A DNA stretch of 64,000 nt from contig JANQHO010000008.1 in assembly GCA_028277105.1 (NCBI GenBank), positions 17,306 through 81,305 on the forward strand. Reading direction: 5' to 3'. The notes beneath the pieces are model-generated. The model was not told the origin of the DNA. It saw nothing but the letters and a program-made list of their open reading frames with translations, and made no database searches. How positions within the stretch are numbered: the stretch's first letter is position 1; the number at the start of each line of letters is the position of its first letter. This document shows, piece after piece, positions 18,828-27,481 of the stretch. The position numbers and the translations under genes were made by a program. The stretch comes from Owenweeksia sp. GTDB lineage: Bacteria > Bacteroidota > Bacteroidia > Flavobacteriales > Schleiferiaceae.

Positions 18828-21815
18828 TCAACGGTAATTTTTTGTCATGTGAATACTAAATTCTACTCTGGTACCGCCCGGTTGCTGTGCTTCGTCAAAC
18901 AGATCTATAATAGTTAATCTGAATACATTGCTATAATAGCTGTTTAAAAGACTTATCCTGTCCTGAATGTTTTTTAGACCTATAGATTTGTGTACGTCTT
19001 TTGATTTGCCTTCATTTATATGACTCGATCTACCTACTCCGTTGTCTTGTACAACGCACAGCAGGCTTTCTTTACTTGGCAACCAGCTAAATTGCAATTT
19101 CAGCATCAGGCAATTTCCTTTTTTTGGTGATAAGCCATGCCAGATGGCATTTTCAATGATTGGCTGAAGTATCATTGGTGGTATTTTCAACTCTTCGATA
19201 TTGAGTTCAGGATCAATTTGCAGTTGAAACTCTATGGAATTCTCCATTCGCATATTTTCCAGTTCAACGTAAAGCCTTAAAACCTCAATTTCTTCTTCTA
19301 AACTAATACGGGAGGAAGCAGAGTTATATAAAGATTTGCGGATCAGGCTTGAAAAATCACTCAAATATCGGGCGGCTTTTTTTTTTTCATTTTTCGCATT
19401 AAAAGATTGGATGGAGTTGAGCGCATTAAACATAAAATGCGGGTTCATTTGAGCCTGCAGGGCCATTTGTTCTGAACGGATGATCCTGAGCTTGAGCCTT
19501 GACCTTCTTTTTTGTGCCAGGATAATCCAGTAGGAAACCGACATCACTACACCCAGGGTAAATAATACAAAAAGGCTGATAAACCACCAACTGAGCCATA
19601 CAGGAGGCTTTATGGCAAAGGAGAAGCTCGCTGTCTTATTACTCCATACCCCGTCTTTGTTTTGAGCCAGCACTTCAAAAGTGTAATGCCCGTGGGGCAG
19701 ATAGTTATATTCTGCATTTAATGAACGGGTATAATGCCATTTATCATCCAGGTTTTTAAGACGATACTTATAATTGATGCTTCCAAGGCTAGGGTAGGAT
19801 AAGCCCAAAAAAGAAACGGAGATATCATTTTGAGAATAGTTGAGGTGTATGAACTCCTGCTTAATAACTGAATCTGCTGTTCTAATTCCAGTAATATATA
19901 TGTCGGGAGGGGTTATCAAAGGTTGCAAGCTGCCCGAGCGGATAACAGAAAGTCCTTTTTCGGTCCCTACGTAAACCAGGGAATCTATCACTAAAATCTT
20001 ATTGATGCTATTTGAAATAAGGCCATCATCTTTGTTGTAGTTCTCAATGGTATATTGTGGAGGAGAAAATGAAGAGAACACTATTTTGGATAAACCGTTA
20101 GATGTTCCGCACCAAAGTGTGTTTTGATGAAAATCTATAGAGTTGACCTTATTGGAAGCCAGGCCGTTTTTTTCTGAGATATTCCAAATTGCCTCATCTG
20201 CCTTGAATACTATACCTTGTTCATTAGACGCCATAAATAAATTTTGACCTTGCACTTCGAGACTATTGAACCTGATATTCAAAAGCGGTTCGTCAGGGTC
20301 GTATTGAGCAATAAGGGAATCCTTAAACTGCCATAACCCTTCATTAGCGACTATCCATACATTATTGTTTATATCGGAGCGGGCATCGTTTACTCTCAAT
20401 CTCTGTTTATTGCTTATGTTGCGTTCTTCAGGAGGGCTAATCAATAACACCGAAGAAAAAAGCTTTGAAAAAAAGATGTAACCTGATCCTTTTTTCCAGG
20501 GAAAAATAAAACCATTCCGCATACGCCCTAAATAACGGCCATTATCCAATTTCTGGAGAGAAAGAAAAATAGGGTCTTTTAAATCATCAGGATCAGAGTC
20601 AGTGTTGTTTTTAATAAATATGGTATCTCCTATTTTAGTAAGCCCTGTTATTGTCTGGTAGGTAGCCAGCTCTAATTTATGTCTGTTTAAATCTCCGTTG
20701 TTTTGCAAAACATCGTAAGCCGCTTTTACGTCCCTGTAAACGATATAAATATTTCCTTCATTATCGGCTTCCATATCCAATATGGATGATCCACTCAGCC
20801 CTTTCTCTTCATTGGTGTAATTGTAAACAGCCTCTTTTGGCAAATAATAAAGGCCGTTTAAAAGCGAGGAAAACCACAGACCCCCATCTTTATCCTGATA
20901 AATATCGGCAATGGATTCACCTCTTAACCATACTTTTTCAGGCTTATTTTCATTAGAGAATGATCGGTAAAGTTTTACTCCTTTCAACCCTTCGCCAACA
21001 AAAAAGTATTTATCTGTTTTGAGCATCGACAACGCTGCATCAGCTATATCCATACTCCTAATTGTATTTGTTGGGGTTGTAGAATCCGGCAGCTCCAGTA
21101 TGACCCGGCCTAAGTTGACATAAGTATTTGTTTGCCATCTATGATAACTGTGTAACATCTTGAGTGTAGATAAAAATGTCATTTGATCTTTCTTTAGCTT
21201 AAAATCAACTGCCGGTTTATCTATATGCAAATACGGTGTCTGCTTCTGGTCACCCGATTGGGTTCCAATATAAAATTCGTATACAAAACCATTTTCTACG
21301 CTGTGAAGGTATATCCAGGAGCTATCCGTATAGGCTTCTTTAAAGGGATTCTCTTCTGCCTTACCTGTAGAATCGATCTTTACTATTCCTCCGTGTTTAG
21401 TGATAAAGACTTCATCAAAAATACTCACATGGAATGAATGAACCACATTACTAGATCCTAATTTATTGATTAACATATCATTATAAACATACTGATGTAT
21501 AGCCCCATTCTGCCAATAGCAAATACCTTTACTCAGGGTTACAAACCATATCCTGCCTTTGGAATCTTTGAAAAGATCGATCACTACATTTTCAGGCAGG
21601 CCTTCATCAATGGTAAATTTTTCGAAATTGTAACCGTTGAAACGCGCTACACCGCCATCGGTGGCAATCCAAAGATAGCCCTGTTCATCCTGTACGGTTT
21701 CATAAACCTCATTGGAAGGCAAACCTTCTTCAGCCGTATAATGAACAAAACGAGGCTGTTGAGATGCAGCAGAAATGCAAAACAAACAGCTCAAAAACAG
21801 AGCAATTATTTTCAT
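18828..21815 (-). CDS. LytS-type sensor histidine kinase with periplasmic propeller and Y_Y_Y domain
   Basis: The 995-residue product starts with a signal peptide (about 1-18), followed by a long periplasmic region of Reg_prop propeller blades (EGLPSNEVYETVQDEQGYLWIAT, EGLPENVVIDLFKDSKGRIWFVT and later copies). A Y_Y_Y domain (about 650-730), one membrane helix (about 733-755) and a cytoplasmic His_kinase domain with phospho-acceptor His793 (MNPHFMFNALNSI) come next. An ATP-binding region ends in DNGVGRS. It lacks the internal receiver and AraC domains of hybrid two-component proteins and signals instead to the separate LytTR regulator 3 bases downstream. The propeller ligand is not predictable. 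The fold resembles polysaccharide sensors of Bacteroidota. Confidence 0.9.
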   Translation of the reverse strand: MKIIALFLSCLFCISAASQQPRFVHYTAEEGLPSNEVYETVQDEQGYLWIATDGGVARFNGYNFEKFTIDEGLPENVVIDLFKDSKGRIWFVTLSKGICYWQNGAIHQYVYNDMLINKLGSSNVVHSFHVSIFDEVFITKHGGIVKIDSTGKAEENPFKEAYTDSSWIYLHSVENGFVYEFYIGTQSGDQKQTPYLHIDKPAVDFKLKKDQMTFLSTLKMLHSYHRWQTNTYVNLGRVILELPDSTTPTNTIRSMDIADAALSMLKTDKYFFVGEGLKGVKLYRSFSNENKPEKVWLRGESIADIYQDKDGGLWFSSLLNGLYYLPKEAVYNYTNEEKGLSGSSILDMEADNEGNIYIVYRDVKAAYDVLQNNGDLNRHKLELATYQTITGLTKIGDTIFIKNNTDSDPDDLKDPIFLSLQKLDNGRYLGRMRNGFIFPWKKGSGYIFFSKLFSSVLLISPPEERNISNKQRLRVNDARSDINNNVWIVANEGLWQFKDSLIAQYDPDEPLLNIRFNSLEVQGQNLFMASNEQGIVFKADEAIWNISEKNGLASNKVNSIDFHQNTLWCGTSNGLSKIVFSSFSPPQYTIENYNKDDGLISNSINKILVIDSLVYVGTEKGLSVIRSGSLQPLITPPDIYITGIRTADSVIKQEFIHLNYSQNDISVSFLGLSYPSLGSINYKYRLKNLDDKWHYTRSLNAEYNYLPHGHYTFEVLAQNKDGVWSNKTASFSFAIKPPVWLSWWFISLFVLFTLGVVMSVSYWIILAQKRRSRLKLRIIRSEQMALQAQMNPHFMFNALNSIQSFNAKNEKKKAARYLSDFSSLIRKSLYNSASSRISLEEEIEVLRLYVELENMRMENSIEFQLQIDPELNIEELKIPPMILQPIIENAIWHGLSPKKGNCLMLKLQFSWLPSKESLLCVVQDNGVGRSSHINEGKSKDVHKSIGLKNIQDRISLLNSYYSNVFRLTIIDLFDEAQQPGGTRVEFSIHMTKNYR

Positions 21816-21863
21816 GACTTGAAATAAGGCTTAAGCTAATATATGTATAAGCTGCTGATACGA

Positions 21864-21893
21864 AAAAAGCCCACTCAAATGAGCAGGCTTTTT
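21864..21893 (-). terminator. Terminator at the end of the act-cox operon
   Basis: AAAAAGCC and GGCTTTTT flank an inner CTCA/TGAG pairing, giving a symmetrical hairpin with one 2-base internal mismatch. It is T-rich on both sides and lies 25 bases past the coxA stop. It also separates the operon from the sensor kinase gene. Confidence 0.75.
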
Positions 21894-21917
21894 ATAGCTT
21901 TTTAAATACCAGAAAAA

Positions 21918-23696
21918 TCAGTGTCCTGTTTCCATTTCATTCTCTTTTATCGGAATGTTTTGAGGTACAAAATCGTCTTCTGCACCGGGCTTGCTGTAAT
22001 CATACGCCCAGCGGTGTACCTCGGGAATCTCACCGTACCAATTACCATGAATGTGTTCGATGGGAGCAGTCCATTCCAGGGTATTGGATTTCCATGGATT
22101 TTGTTCGGTCTTTTTCCCTCTGAACATACTGTAGAAAAAGTTGAACAGAAATACTAACTGGGCAATTCCTCCGGTAATGGCAAATATGCTGATCAGCACA
22201 TTGATATCCGCCAGGTCATCGAACATAGGAAAAGCGGTGTTGGTATAATACCTGCGCGGAAGACCTGCCATTCCCATGAAGTGCATGGGGAAAAACACTC
22301 CGTAAGCAGATACAAAGGTTATCCAAAAGTGAACGTAGCCCAGTGTTTTGCTCATTCTACGCCTGTACATTTTGGGGAACCAGTGGTAAACTCCGGCAAA
22401 CAATCCAAAAATAGCTGAGAGTCCCATTACAATATGGAAGTGAGCCACTACAAAGTAAGTATCGTGAACATTTATATCGAGAGCACTGTCTCCCAGAATC
22501 AGGCCGGTAAGTCCTCCCGTAATAAAGGTAGATACCAGGCCAATGGAAAACAACATAGCCGGGGTAAGTCTTAAATTTCCTTTCCAAAGAGTAGTAATGT
22601 AGTTAAATGCCTTGACCGCAGATGGTATGGCAATTAAAAGCGTAGTAAAGGTAAATACCGATCCGAGGAAGGGGTTCATTCCCGTAATGAACATATGGTG
22701 TCCCCAAACTATGAACGAAAGGAAAGCAATAGCCAAGATAGAGCCCACCATGGCACGATACCCAAAGATCGGTTTGCGGGCATTGGTAGAAATAACTTCG
22801 GAAGTTATACCCAAAGCGGGTAACAAAATAATATATACTTCTGGGTGCCCGAGGAACCAGAATAAGTGCTGGAACAGGATAGGGCTACCACCCTGGTTGG
22901 ATAAGAGTTCTCCGGCTACCAAAATATCAGAGAGGTAAAAGCTGGTGCCCAAACTGCGATCGAAGATCAATAACAAAGCGGCTGAAAATAATACCGGAAA
23001 GGACAATACTCCCAGGATAGCGGTAACAAAGAAAGCCCAAATGGTTAGGGGCAACCTGGTCATAGTCATACCCTTGGTGCGCAGGTTCAATACCGTTACA
23101 ATGTAATTAAGCGCTCCCAAAAGAGAGGATACAATGAAAAGTGACATACTCACTAACCAGAGGGTCATACCCATACCAGAACCTGGAATAGCCTGCGGTA
23201 AAGCGCTAAGAGGAGGATATACCGTCCAACCGGCTGAAGCAGGACCGCTTTCTACAAAAAGAGAGATGACCATTACTATACTGGAAGAGAAAAAGAACCA
23301 GTAAGACAACATATTGATAAATCCCGAAGCCATATCCCTGGCACCAATCTGCAATGGAATTAAAAGGTTGGAGAAGGTGCCACTCAATCCGGCTGTTAAT
23401 ACAAAAAAGACCATTATGGTACCGTGAATAGTAACCAGTGCCAGGTAAATATTGGGATCCATAACTCCATCTGCCCCCCATTTGCCAAGCAAGGTCTCCA
23501 GTATAGGCCACTGCTTATCGGGCCAGGCCAATTGCAGACGGAAAAGCAAAGACATTCCCACACCAATAATTCCCATTACCATACCGGTAAGCAGGAATTG
23601 TTTGGCGATCATTTTATGATCCTGGCTAAAAACATAAGTGTTCCAAAAGGTTGCTTTGTGATGGTGATCGTGTGCATGTTCGTCATGTGTCGCCAT
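21918..23696 (-). CDS. coxA: Cytochrome c oxidase subunit I
   Basis: The 592-residue, about 12-helix subunit carries heme a, heme a3 and CuB. Ligand blocks are present: IHGTIMVFF (heme a), WFLGHPEVYIILLPALG (CuB histidine and the cross-linked tyrosine, also the proton-channel glutamate of A-type enzymes), WGHHMF (CuB) and HDTYFVVAHFHIVM (heme a3 and heme a). The GHPEVY motif places it in the A1 class of proton-pumping heme-copper oxidases. It reduces O2 at the cytoplasmic membrane with electrons from subunit II. It is the last gene of the act-cox operon, with a terminator downstream. The N-terminus is His-rich (ATHDEHAHDHHHK), as are other proteins of this operon. Confidence 0.97.
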   Translation of the reverse strand: MATHDEHAHDHHHKATFWNTYVFSQDHKMIAKQFLLTGMVMGIIGVGMSLLFRLQLAWPDKQWPILETLLGKWGADGVMDPNIYLALVTIHGTIMVFFVLTAGLSGTFSNLLIPLQIGARDMASGFINMLSYWFFFSSSIVMVISLFVESGPASAGWTVYPPLSALPQAIPGSGMGMTLWLVSMSLFIVSSLLGALNYIVTVLNLRTKGMTMTRLPLTIWAFFVTAILGVLSFPVLFSAALLLIFDRSLGTSFYLSDILVAGELLSNQGGSPILFQHLFWFLGHPEVYIILLPALGITSEVISTNARKPIFGYRAMVGSILAIAFLSFIVWGHHMFITGMNPFLGSVFTFTTLLIAIPSAVKAFNYITTLWKGNLRLTPAMLFSIGLVSTFITGGLTGLILGDSALDINVHDTYFVVAHFHIVMGLSAIFGLFAGVYHWFPKMYRRRMSKTLGYVHFWITFVSAYGVFFPMHFMGMAGLPRRYYTNTAFPMFDDLADINVLISIFAITGGIAQLVFLFNFFYSMFRGKKTEQNPWKSNTLEWTAPIEHIHGNWYGEIPEVHRWAYDYSKPGAEDDFVPQNIPIKENEMETGH

Positions 23697-23734
23697 ATCC
23701 TCTTCTCTCTTAATTCGGTTTAATGCTGTTTAAT

Positions 23735-24760
23735 TTATAATAATTCAGCGAAGCTTTTTTGTTCACTGAGCCACTTATTAAATTCTTCTTCAGTCTCCAC
23801 TACAACTTTCATTTGCATATTGTAATGAGCCGATCCGCAAATCTTATTGCACAATAAAACGTAATCAAACTCCCAGTTGTCGTCACCGCGGGCAGAACGG
23901 ATCTCATTGACATTAGAGACTTTCTCTATCATATCAGGGTTGTTACGCATCTCAGCCGTAGTAATACTGGGAACAAATTGAAACTGAGTACTGGTACCGG
24001 GAACACAATTCATCTGAACCCTAAAGTGGGGTAAATAAGCAGAATGGATCACGTCCTGGCTTCGAAACTTAAAAATGACCGGTTTGTTTACCGGCAAGTG
24101 AAGTTCAGAAGTAATAATATCATCCAGAGAAGTTACATCATTTACATCGAGGCCAAGATTGTTGGTTCCTTCGATCATTCTCACGTTAGCGTAACCTAGC
24201 GAATTATCGGAACCCGAGTAACGGGCCTGCCAACCAAATTGCTTGGCATAGATTTCCACTACCATAGGGTCTTCTTCAGAGCTGGGGTTCATCACGTCAC
24301 TCCAGGTGGCTAAACCGTAAAGAATAAGACCTGCCAATACTACAGCCGGTACCCCAGTCCAAAAAAGCTCCAGCCTGTTGTTGTGCTCCATGTAAACCGC
24401 CTTGCGTTTTGAGCTTCCCCTGAATAAGTAGGCAAAGACAAATAGCAAAGGTTGAGTGATAAAGAACACCACTACTATGAGTCCCATAGAAATATCCCAG
24501 AGATTGTCAATCTCAATCCCATGCAAAGAAGCCGATATGGGCAACAAGATGGAATCGTATTCAACAACCATCCAGATGAAACTGCCTAACATAAAGATCA
24601 GGAAAACCAGCATCAATATCCCCTGGGTGCGATTGTCTTTATCGGTGATGGAAGCATCATCGCTTCCCTTTATTTCGGCTGATAATTCAAAAACTCTCAC
24701 GGCCTGACCTATAGCAATCAGGCCAAGTAATCCAACAACAATGATCAGTAAAGTTTCCAT
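23735..24760 (-). CDS. coxB: Cytochrome c oxidase subunit II (CuA)
   Basis: The 341-residue product has about four N-terminal hydrophobic segments (1-21, 47-66, 90-112 and 135-152) before a periplasmic cupredoxin domain with the CuA site. The ligands are His239, Cys304, Cys308, His312 and Met315 in CNKICGSAHYNM. The usual glutamate between the two cysteines (CxExC) is replaced by Lys306, which I believe is common in Bacteroidota. No fused cytochrome c domain follows, so electrons probably come from the heme domains of ActA or ActE. It lies between actF (14 bases away) and coxA (38 bases). Confidence 0.95.
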   Translation of the reverse strand: METLLIIVVGLLGLIAIGQAVRVFELSAEIKGSDDASITDKDNRTQGILMLVFLIFMLGSFIWMVVEYDSILLPISASLHGIEIDNLWDISMGLIVVVFFITQPLLFVFAYLFRGSSKRKAVYMEHNNRLELFWTGVPAVVLAGLILYGLATWSDVMNPSSEEDPMVVEIYAKQFGWQARYSGSDNSLGYANVRMIEGTNNLGLDVNDVTSLDDIITSELHLPVNKPVIFKFRSQDVIHSAYLPHFRVQMNCVPGTSTQFQFVPSITTAEMRNNPDMIEKVSNVNEIRSARGDDNWEFDYVLLCNKICGSAHYNMQMKVVVETEEEFNKWLSEQKSFAELL

Positions 24761-24774
24761 TCTCTAATACTATT

Positions 24775-26265
24775 TTATATGTGATGGTATTTACTTTCTA
24801 ACAACATAGGGTGGTTTTTAGAAACCAGCGGGGCTTTGGCCAAAGACCTGAACACCACTAAGATGAAGAGCCCGGCAAATCCCAGGAAGGTACCAATGCT
24901 CACTAAACCTATACTCCATAAGCTTCCCACTGTTCCAGGCATAACCATAATGTAAACATCTAACCAGTGACCTATAATAATGAAGATTCCTGCTGTTACT
25001 AAGAAGCCGTAATTTCTCTTGGTATTACGACTCATCAATACTAACACGGGGAATACAAAATTGATCGCCAGCATAAGGAAAAACAACCCTTTATATTCGC
25101 CAAAGCGAGCCATATAATACGTTACTTCTTCCGGTATGTTGGAATACCAGATGAGCATAAACTGGGAGAACCACAAATAAGTCCAGAAAATGGAGAAGGC
25201 AAACATAAACTTACCCAGATCGTGGATATGGTTTTCGTTGACGTCTTCCAGGTAACCTTTACTCTTCAGATAAATAATAATAAGCGTAAGAACCGTTAAG
25301 GAACTCACAAAAATCCCGGCAAAAGTGTACCAACCAAACAGGGTGCTGAACCAGTGCGTATCAATGCTCATGATCCAATCCCAGGCGCTGGTAGAAGAGG
25401 TTACCGCAAAAAATACGAGGAAACCAGCGGAAAGATTGCGCATTTTTTTCCATTGAGCAGCTACATCACCTCCTCTATCCATTTTTAAGGACATTCTGCG
25501 TAATAACATGGCGGCTCCAACCCAACCAATAAGGTAAATTAAAGTCCTGAGAAGATAAAAAGGGCCGTTCAAATAGCCTTCTTTACCAGCTATGATCTCG
25601 TCATAATGAGGGGATTCGGGATCCATAATACCTTCCTGCATCCAGTGCCAAAGGTGATTATCGCCTATATGATAAACACCGGTTACCACCAATAAGAGCA
25701 TTATCATCACTGGAATTACCAAAAACTGCGACATGGCTTCCATCACCCTTAAGATCAGGGTAGCCCAGCCTGCCTGGGCAGCATATTGTATAGCCAGGAA
25801 AAATAAGGCGCCTAACGCAATAGCTAAAAAGAAAAAGTTATTGACCAGTAAATTCGCCCAGGGCTTATTAGCCATTTGATGATGCAGGTGTTCTTTATCA
25901 ACGTGAGCTTCAGCCATAGTCCGATGATAGTGATTATTATCAGGGGTAGCACGGGAAGCGCTTTTGTGATAATTGAAATTGTCTTTGTGTTCCTCAAAAT
26001 ATTCTGAGTTGTGATGATCATCGTGATGGGATCCTCCGTGATCAGCTTTGTGCTGGTCTTCTGCGTGATGCTCATCTTTTCCGTGGTGAGCATCACCGTG
26101 GCCTTCTGTATGGTGACCATCTGCTTCGTGGTGTTCAGTGCCTTCATGTCCGTGATGAGCTTCATCGTGACCCCTACCTGTAAAAAAGCTCGCTCCTACT
26201 GATATAATACCAATTAAGATCAGTATGTATGACAATGTTTTTAATCTGCCGGTAAATTCAAACAT
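24775..26265 (-). CDS. actF: Alternative complex III membrane subunit ActF with His-rich loop
   Basis: The 496-residue multi-helix protein belongs to the quinol:cytochrome c oxidoreductase membrane subunits related to NrfD/PsrC. ActF and ActC form the membrane core of alternative complex III. After the first helix (about 10-29) comes a very unusual hydrophilic loop. Residues 33-130 contain 27 histidines with many Asp and Glu; the N-terminus is Lys/Arg-flanked, so the loop should face the periplasm. Helices resume near residue 138. The gene sits between actE (20 bases upstream) and coxB. The loop may bind metal, but that is inference. The DNA of the loop is also repetitive, with many GATCAC/GTGATG-like steps. 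Confidence 0.92.
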   Translation of the reverse strand: MFEFTGRLKTLSYILILIGIISVGASFFTGRGHDEAHHGHEGTEHHEADGHHTEGHGDAHHGKDEHHAEDQHKADHGGSHHDDHHNSEYFEEHKDNFNYHKSASRATPDNNHYHRTMAEAHVDKEHLHHQMANKPWANLLVNNFFFLAIALGALFFLAIQYAAQAGWATLILRVMEAMSQFLVIPVMIMLLLVVTGVYHIGDNHLWHWMQEGIMDPESPHYDEIIAGKEGYLNGPFYLLRTLIYLIGWVGAAMLLRRMSLKMDRGGDVAAQWKKMRNLSAGFLVFFAVTSSTSAWDWIMSIDTHWFSTLFGWYTFAGIFVSSLTVLTLIIIYLKSKGYLEDVNENHIHDLGKFMFAFSIFWTYLWFSQFMLIWYSNIPEEVTYYMARFGEYKGLFFLMLAINFVFPVLVLMSRNTKRNYGFLVTAGIFIIIGHWLDVYIMVMPGTVGSLWSIGLVSIGTFLGFAGLFILVVFRSLAKAPLVSKNHPMLLESKYHHI

Positions 26266-26285
26266 TTCCTGGTTTATTAAAGAAT

Positions 26286-26960
26286 TTATCCTTGATTCTG
26301 TTCTTCGTTCACTCCTTCTGTTTCAGCGGTAGCATTGCTATCGCTTACTTCTGTAGCTTCTGTTGCAATATCTTCACCTGTTAGTTCTGCCTTGAGTTTT
26401 AACACGTGATAAGCTATTTTCCACCTTTCTTCAGGTGTAACCTGTGCAGCATGTGAACCCATAATGCCCTTGCCATAGGTAACTACGTGAAAAACAGTTC
26501 CCATATTGATGTCGCGATCGGCATAAGAAGGAATACCTGCTATCTTGTCGCGTTTCATCAAAATACCCTGGCCGTCACCTTTATCACCGTGACAGTGCCC
26601 ACAATAAATTTTATAAAGGCCGGCTCCTTCTGCTAAAGTCAAAGAATCAGGTTTAATAGTAGCCGGAGCCTTGAGATTGGCTTTAGCTGCCTCATAACCA
26701 GAAGCGTCAGAAGCGTAGCTCTGGTAAACCATAAAGCCGCGGGGTACAGTTCCTTCAACAGGCTTACGGGCGGAGAGGCTGTCTTCAAAATTATCATAAG
26801 GCTGATAAGCTTCCAAAGCAGGACCACGGTACATATCAGGCATGTATTCCCATCCTGTAGAACGTTCGTCACCGCAGGAGCTCAGGAAGAAAATACCTGC
26901 TCCCAATGAAAACAACACAGCGAAAAAATTCTTTCTAAGCATTCTGATCAGTTTTTTCAC
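26286..26960 (-). CDS. actE: Alternative complex III monoheme cytochrome c lipoprotein ActE
   Basis: The 224-residue product has a lipobox ending in LSSC (Cys29), so it is membrane-anchored on the periplasmic side. One c-type heme motif C120-G-H-C123-H124 lies in a class I cytochrome domain, and GIMGSH about 50 residues later provides a likely Met axial ligand. The tail (about 195-224) is acidic and low-complexity. ActE passes electrons from the ActA hemes to the terminal oxidase. Its start overlaps actD by 26 bases; an internal ATG at 26942 would reduce this to 8. It is transcribed with the rest of the act-cox operon. Confidence 0.93.
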   Translation of the reverse strand: MKKLIRMLRKNFFAVLFSLGAGIFFLSSCGDERSTGWEYMPDMYRGPALEAYQPYDNFEDSLSARKPVEGTVPRGFMVYQSYASDASGYEAAKANLKAPATIKPDSLTLAEGAGLYKIYCGHCHGDKGDGQGILMKRDKIAGIPSYADRDINMGTVFHVVTYGKGIMGSHAAQVTPEERWKIAYHVLKLKAELTGEDIATEATEVSDSNATAETEGVNEEQNQG

Positions 26961-27480
26961 TTATTTCTATAGCTCCGGTCTCTTTGAGCAAAGTCATCAG
27001 TTCTTCTCTATCACCGGTTAATTCCACTTCCATAAGAAATTTATCATCGGTAGTTCTGGGATCTGGATTAAGGCGCTTTCTTCCGGGATAAATACCATTG
27101 CGGAAGAAAAAGGTCCAAACCATAAGGTGAGCGGCAAAGAATACTGTCAATTCAAACATGATAGGTACGAAAGCCGGCATGTTGTACCCCCAGGTAAAAC
27201 TGGGCTTACCTCCTATATTCATAGGCCAGTCAACGATCATCATCCAATAAGTGATGGCAATGGCGGTGGATAGACCTAATAGGCCATAGAAGAATGCGGC
27301 TGTACCAATGCGGGTTGGCGCCAGACCCATGGCATGATCCAAACCGTGGACAGGAAAAGGTGAATACACCTCTTCAACATGATACCCTTTGGCCCTGACG
27401 TCCTTTACGCCTTTCAGCAAAACGTCATCATCGTCATAAAGGGCATTGATGATTACTTTATGATCAGTGGTGCTGCTCAT
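26935..27480 (-). CDS. actD: Alternative complex III subunit ActD (DUF3341)
   Basis: The 181-residue product has a soluble N-terminal ferredoxin-like domain (NALYDDDDVLLKGVKDVRAKGY), two central membrane helices (about 62-84 and 105-127) and a C-terminal soluble extension (TTDDKFLMEVEL). It matches the DUF3341 family, which is the ActD subunit of alternative complex III. It overlaps actE by 26 bases and starts 1 base after the actC stop, so translation is likely coupled. Confidence 0.93.
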   Translation of the reverse strand: MSSTTDHKVIINALYDDDDVLLKGVKDVRAKGYHVEEVYSPFPVHGLDHAMGLAPTRIGTAAFFYGLLGLSTAIAITYWMMIVDWPMNIGGKPSFTWGYNMPAFVPIMFELTVFFAAHLMVWTFFFRNGIYPGRKRLNPDPRTTDDKFLMEVELTGDREELMTLLKETGAIEISEKTDQNA

Positions 27481-27481
27481 G

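Noticed and set aside
25824..26202. Open frames on both strands across the His-rich part of actF
   Set aside because: They result from the biased codon pattern of the His/Asp repeats and have no independent support.
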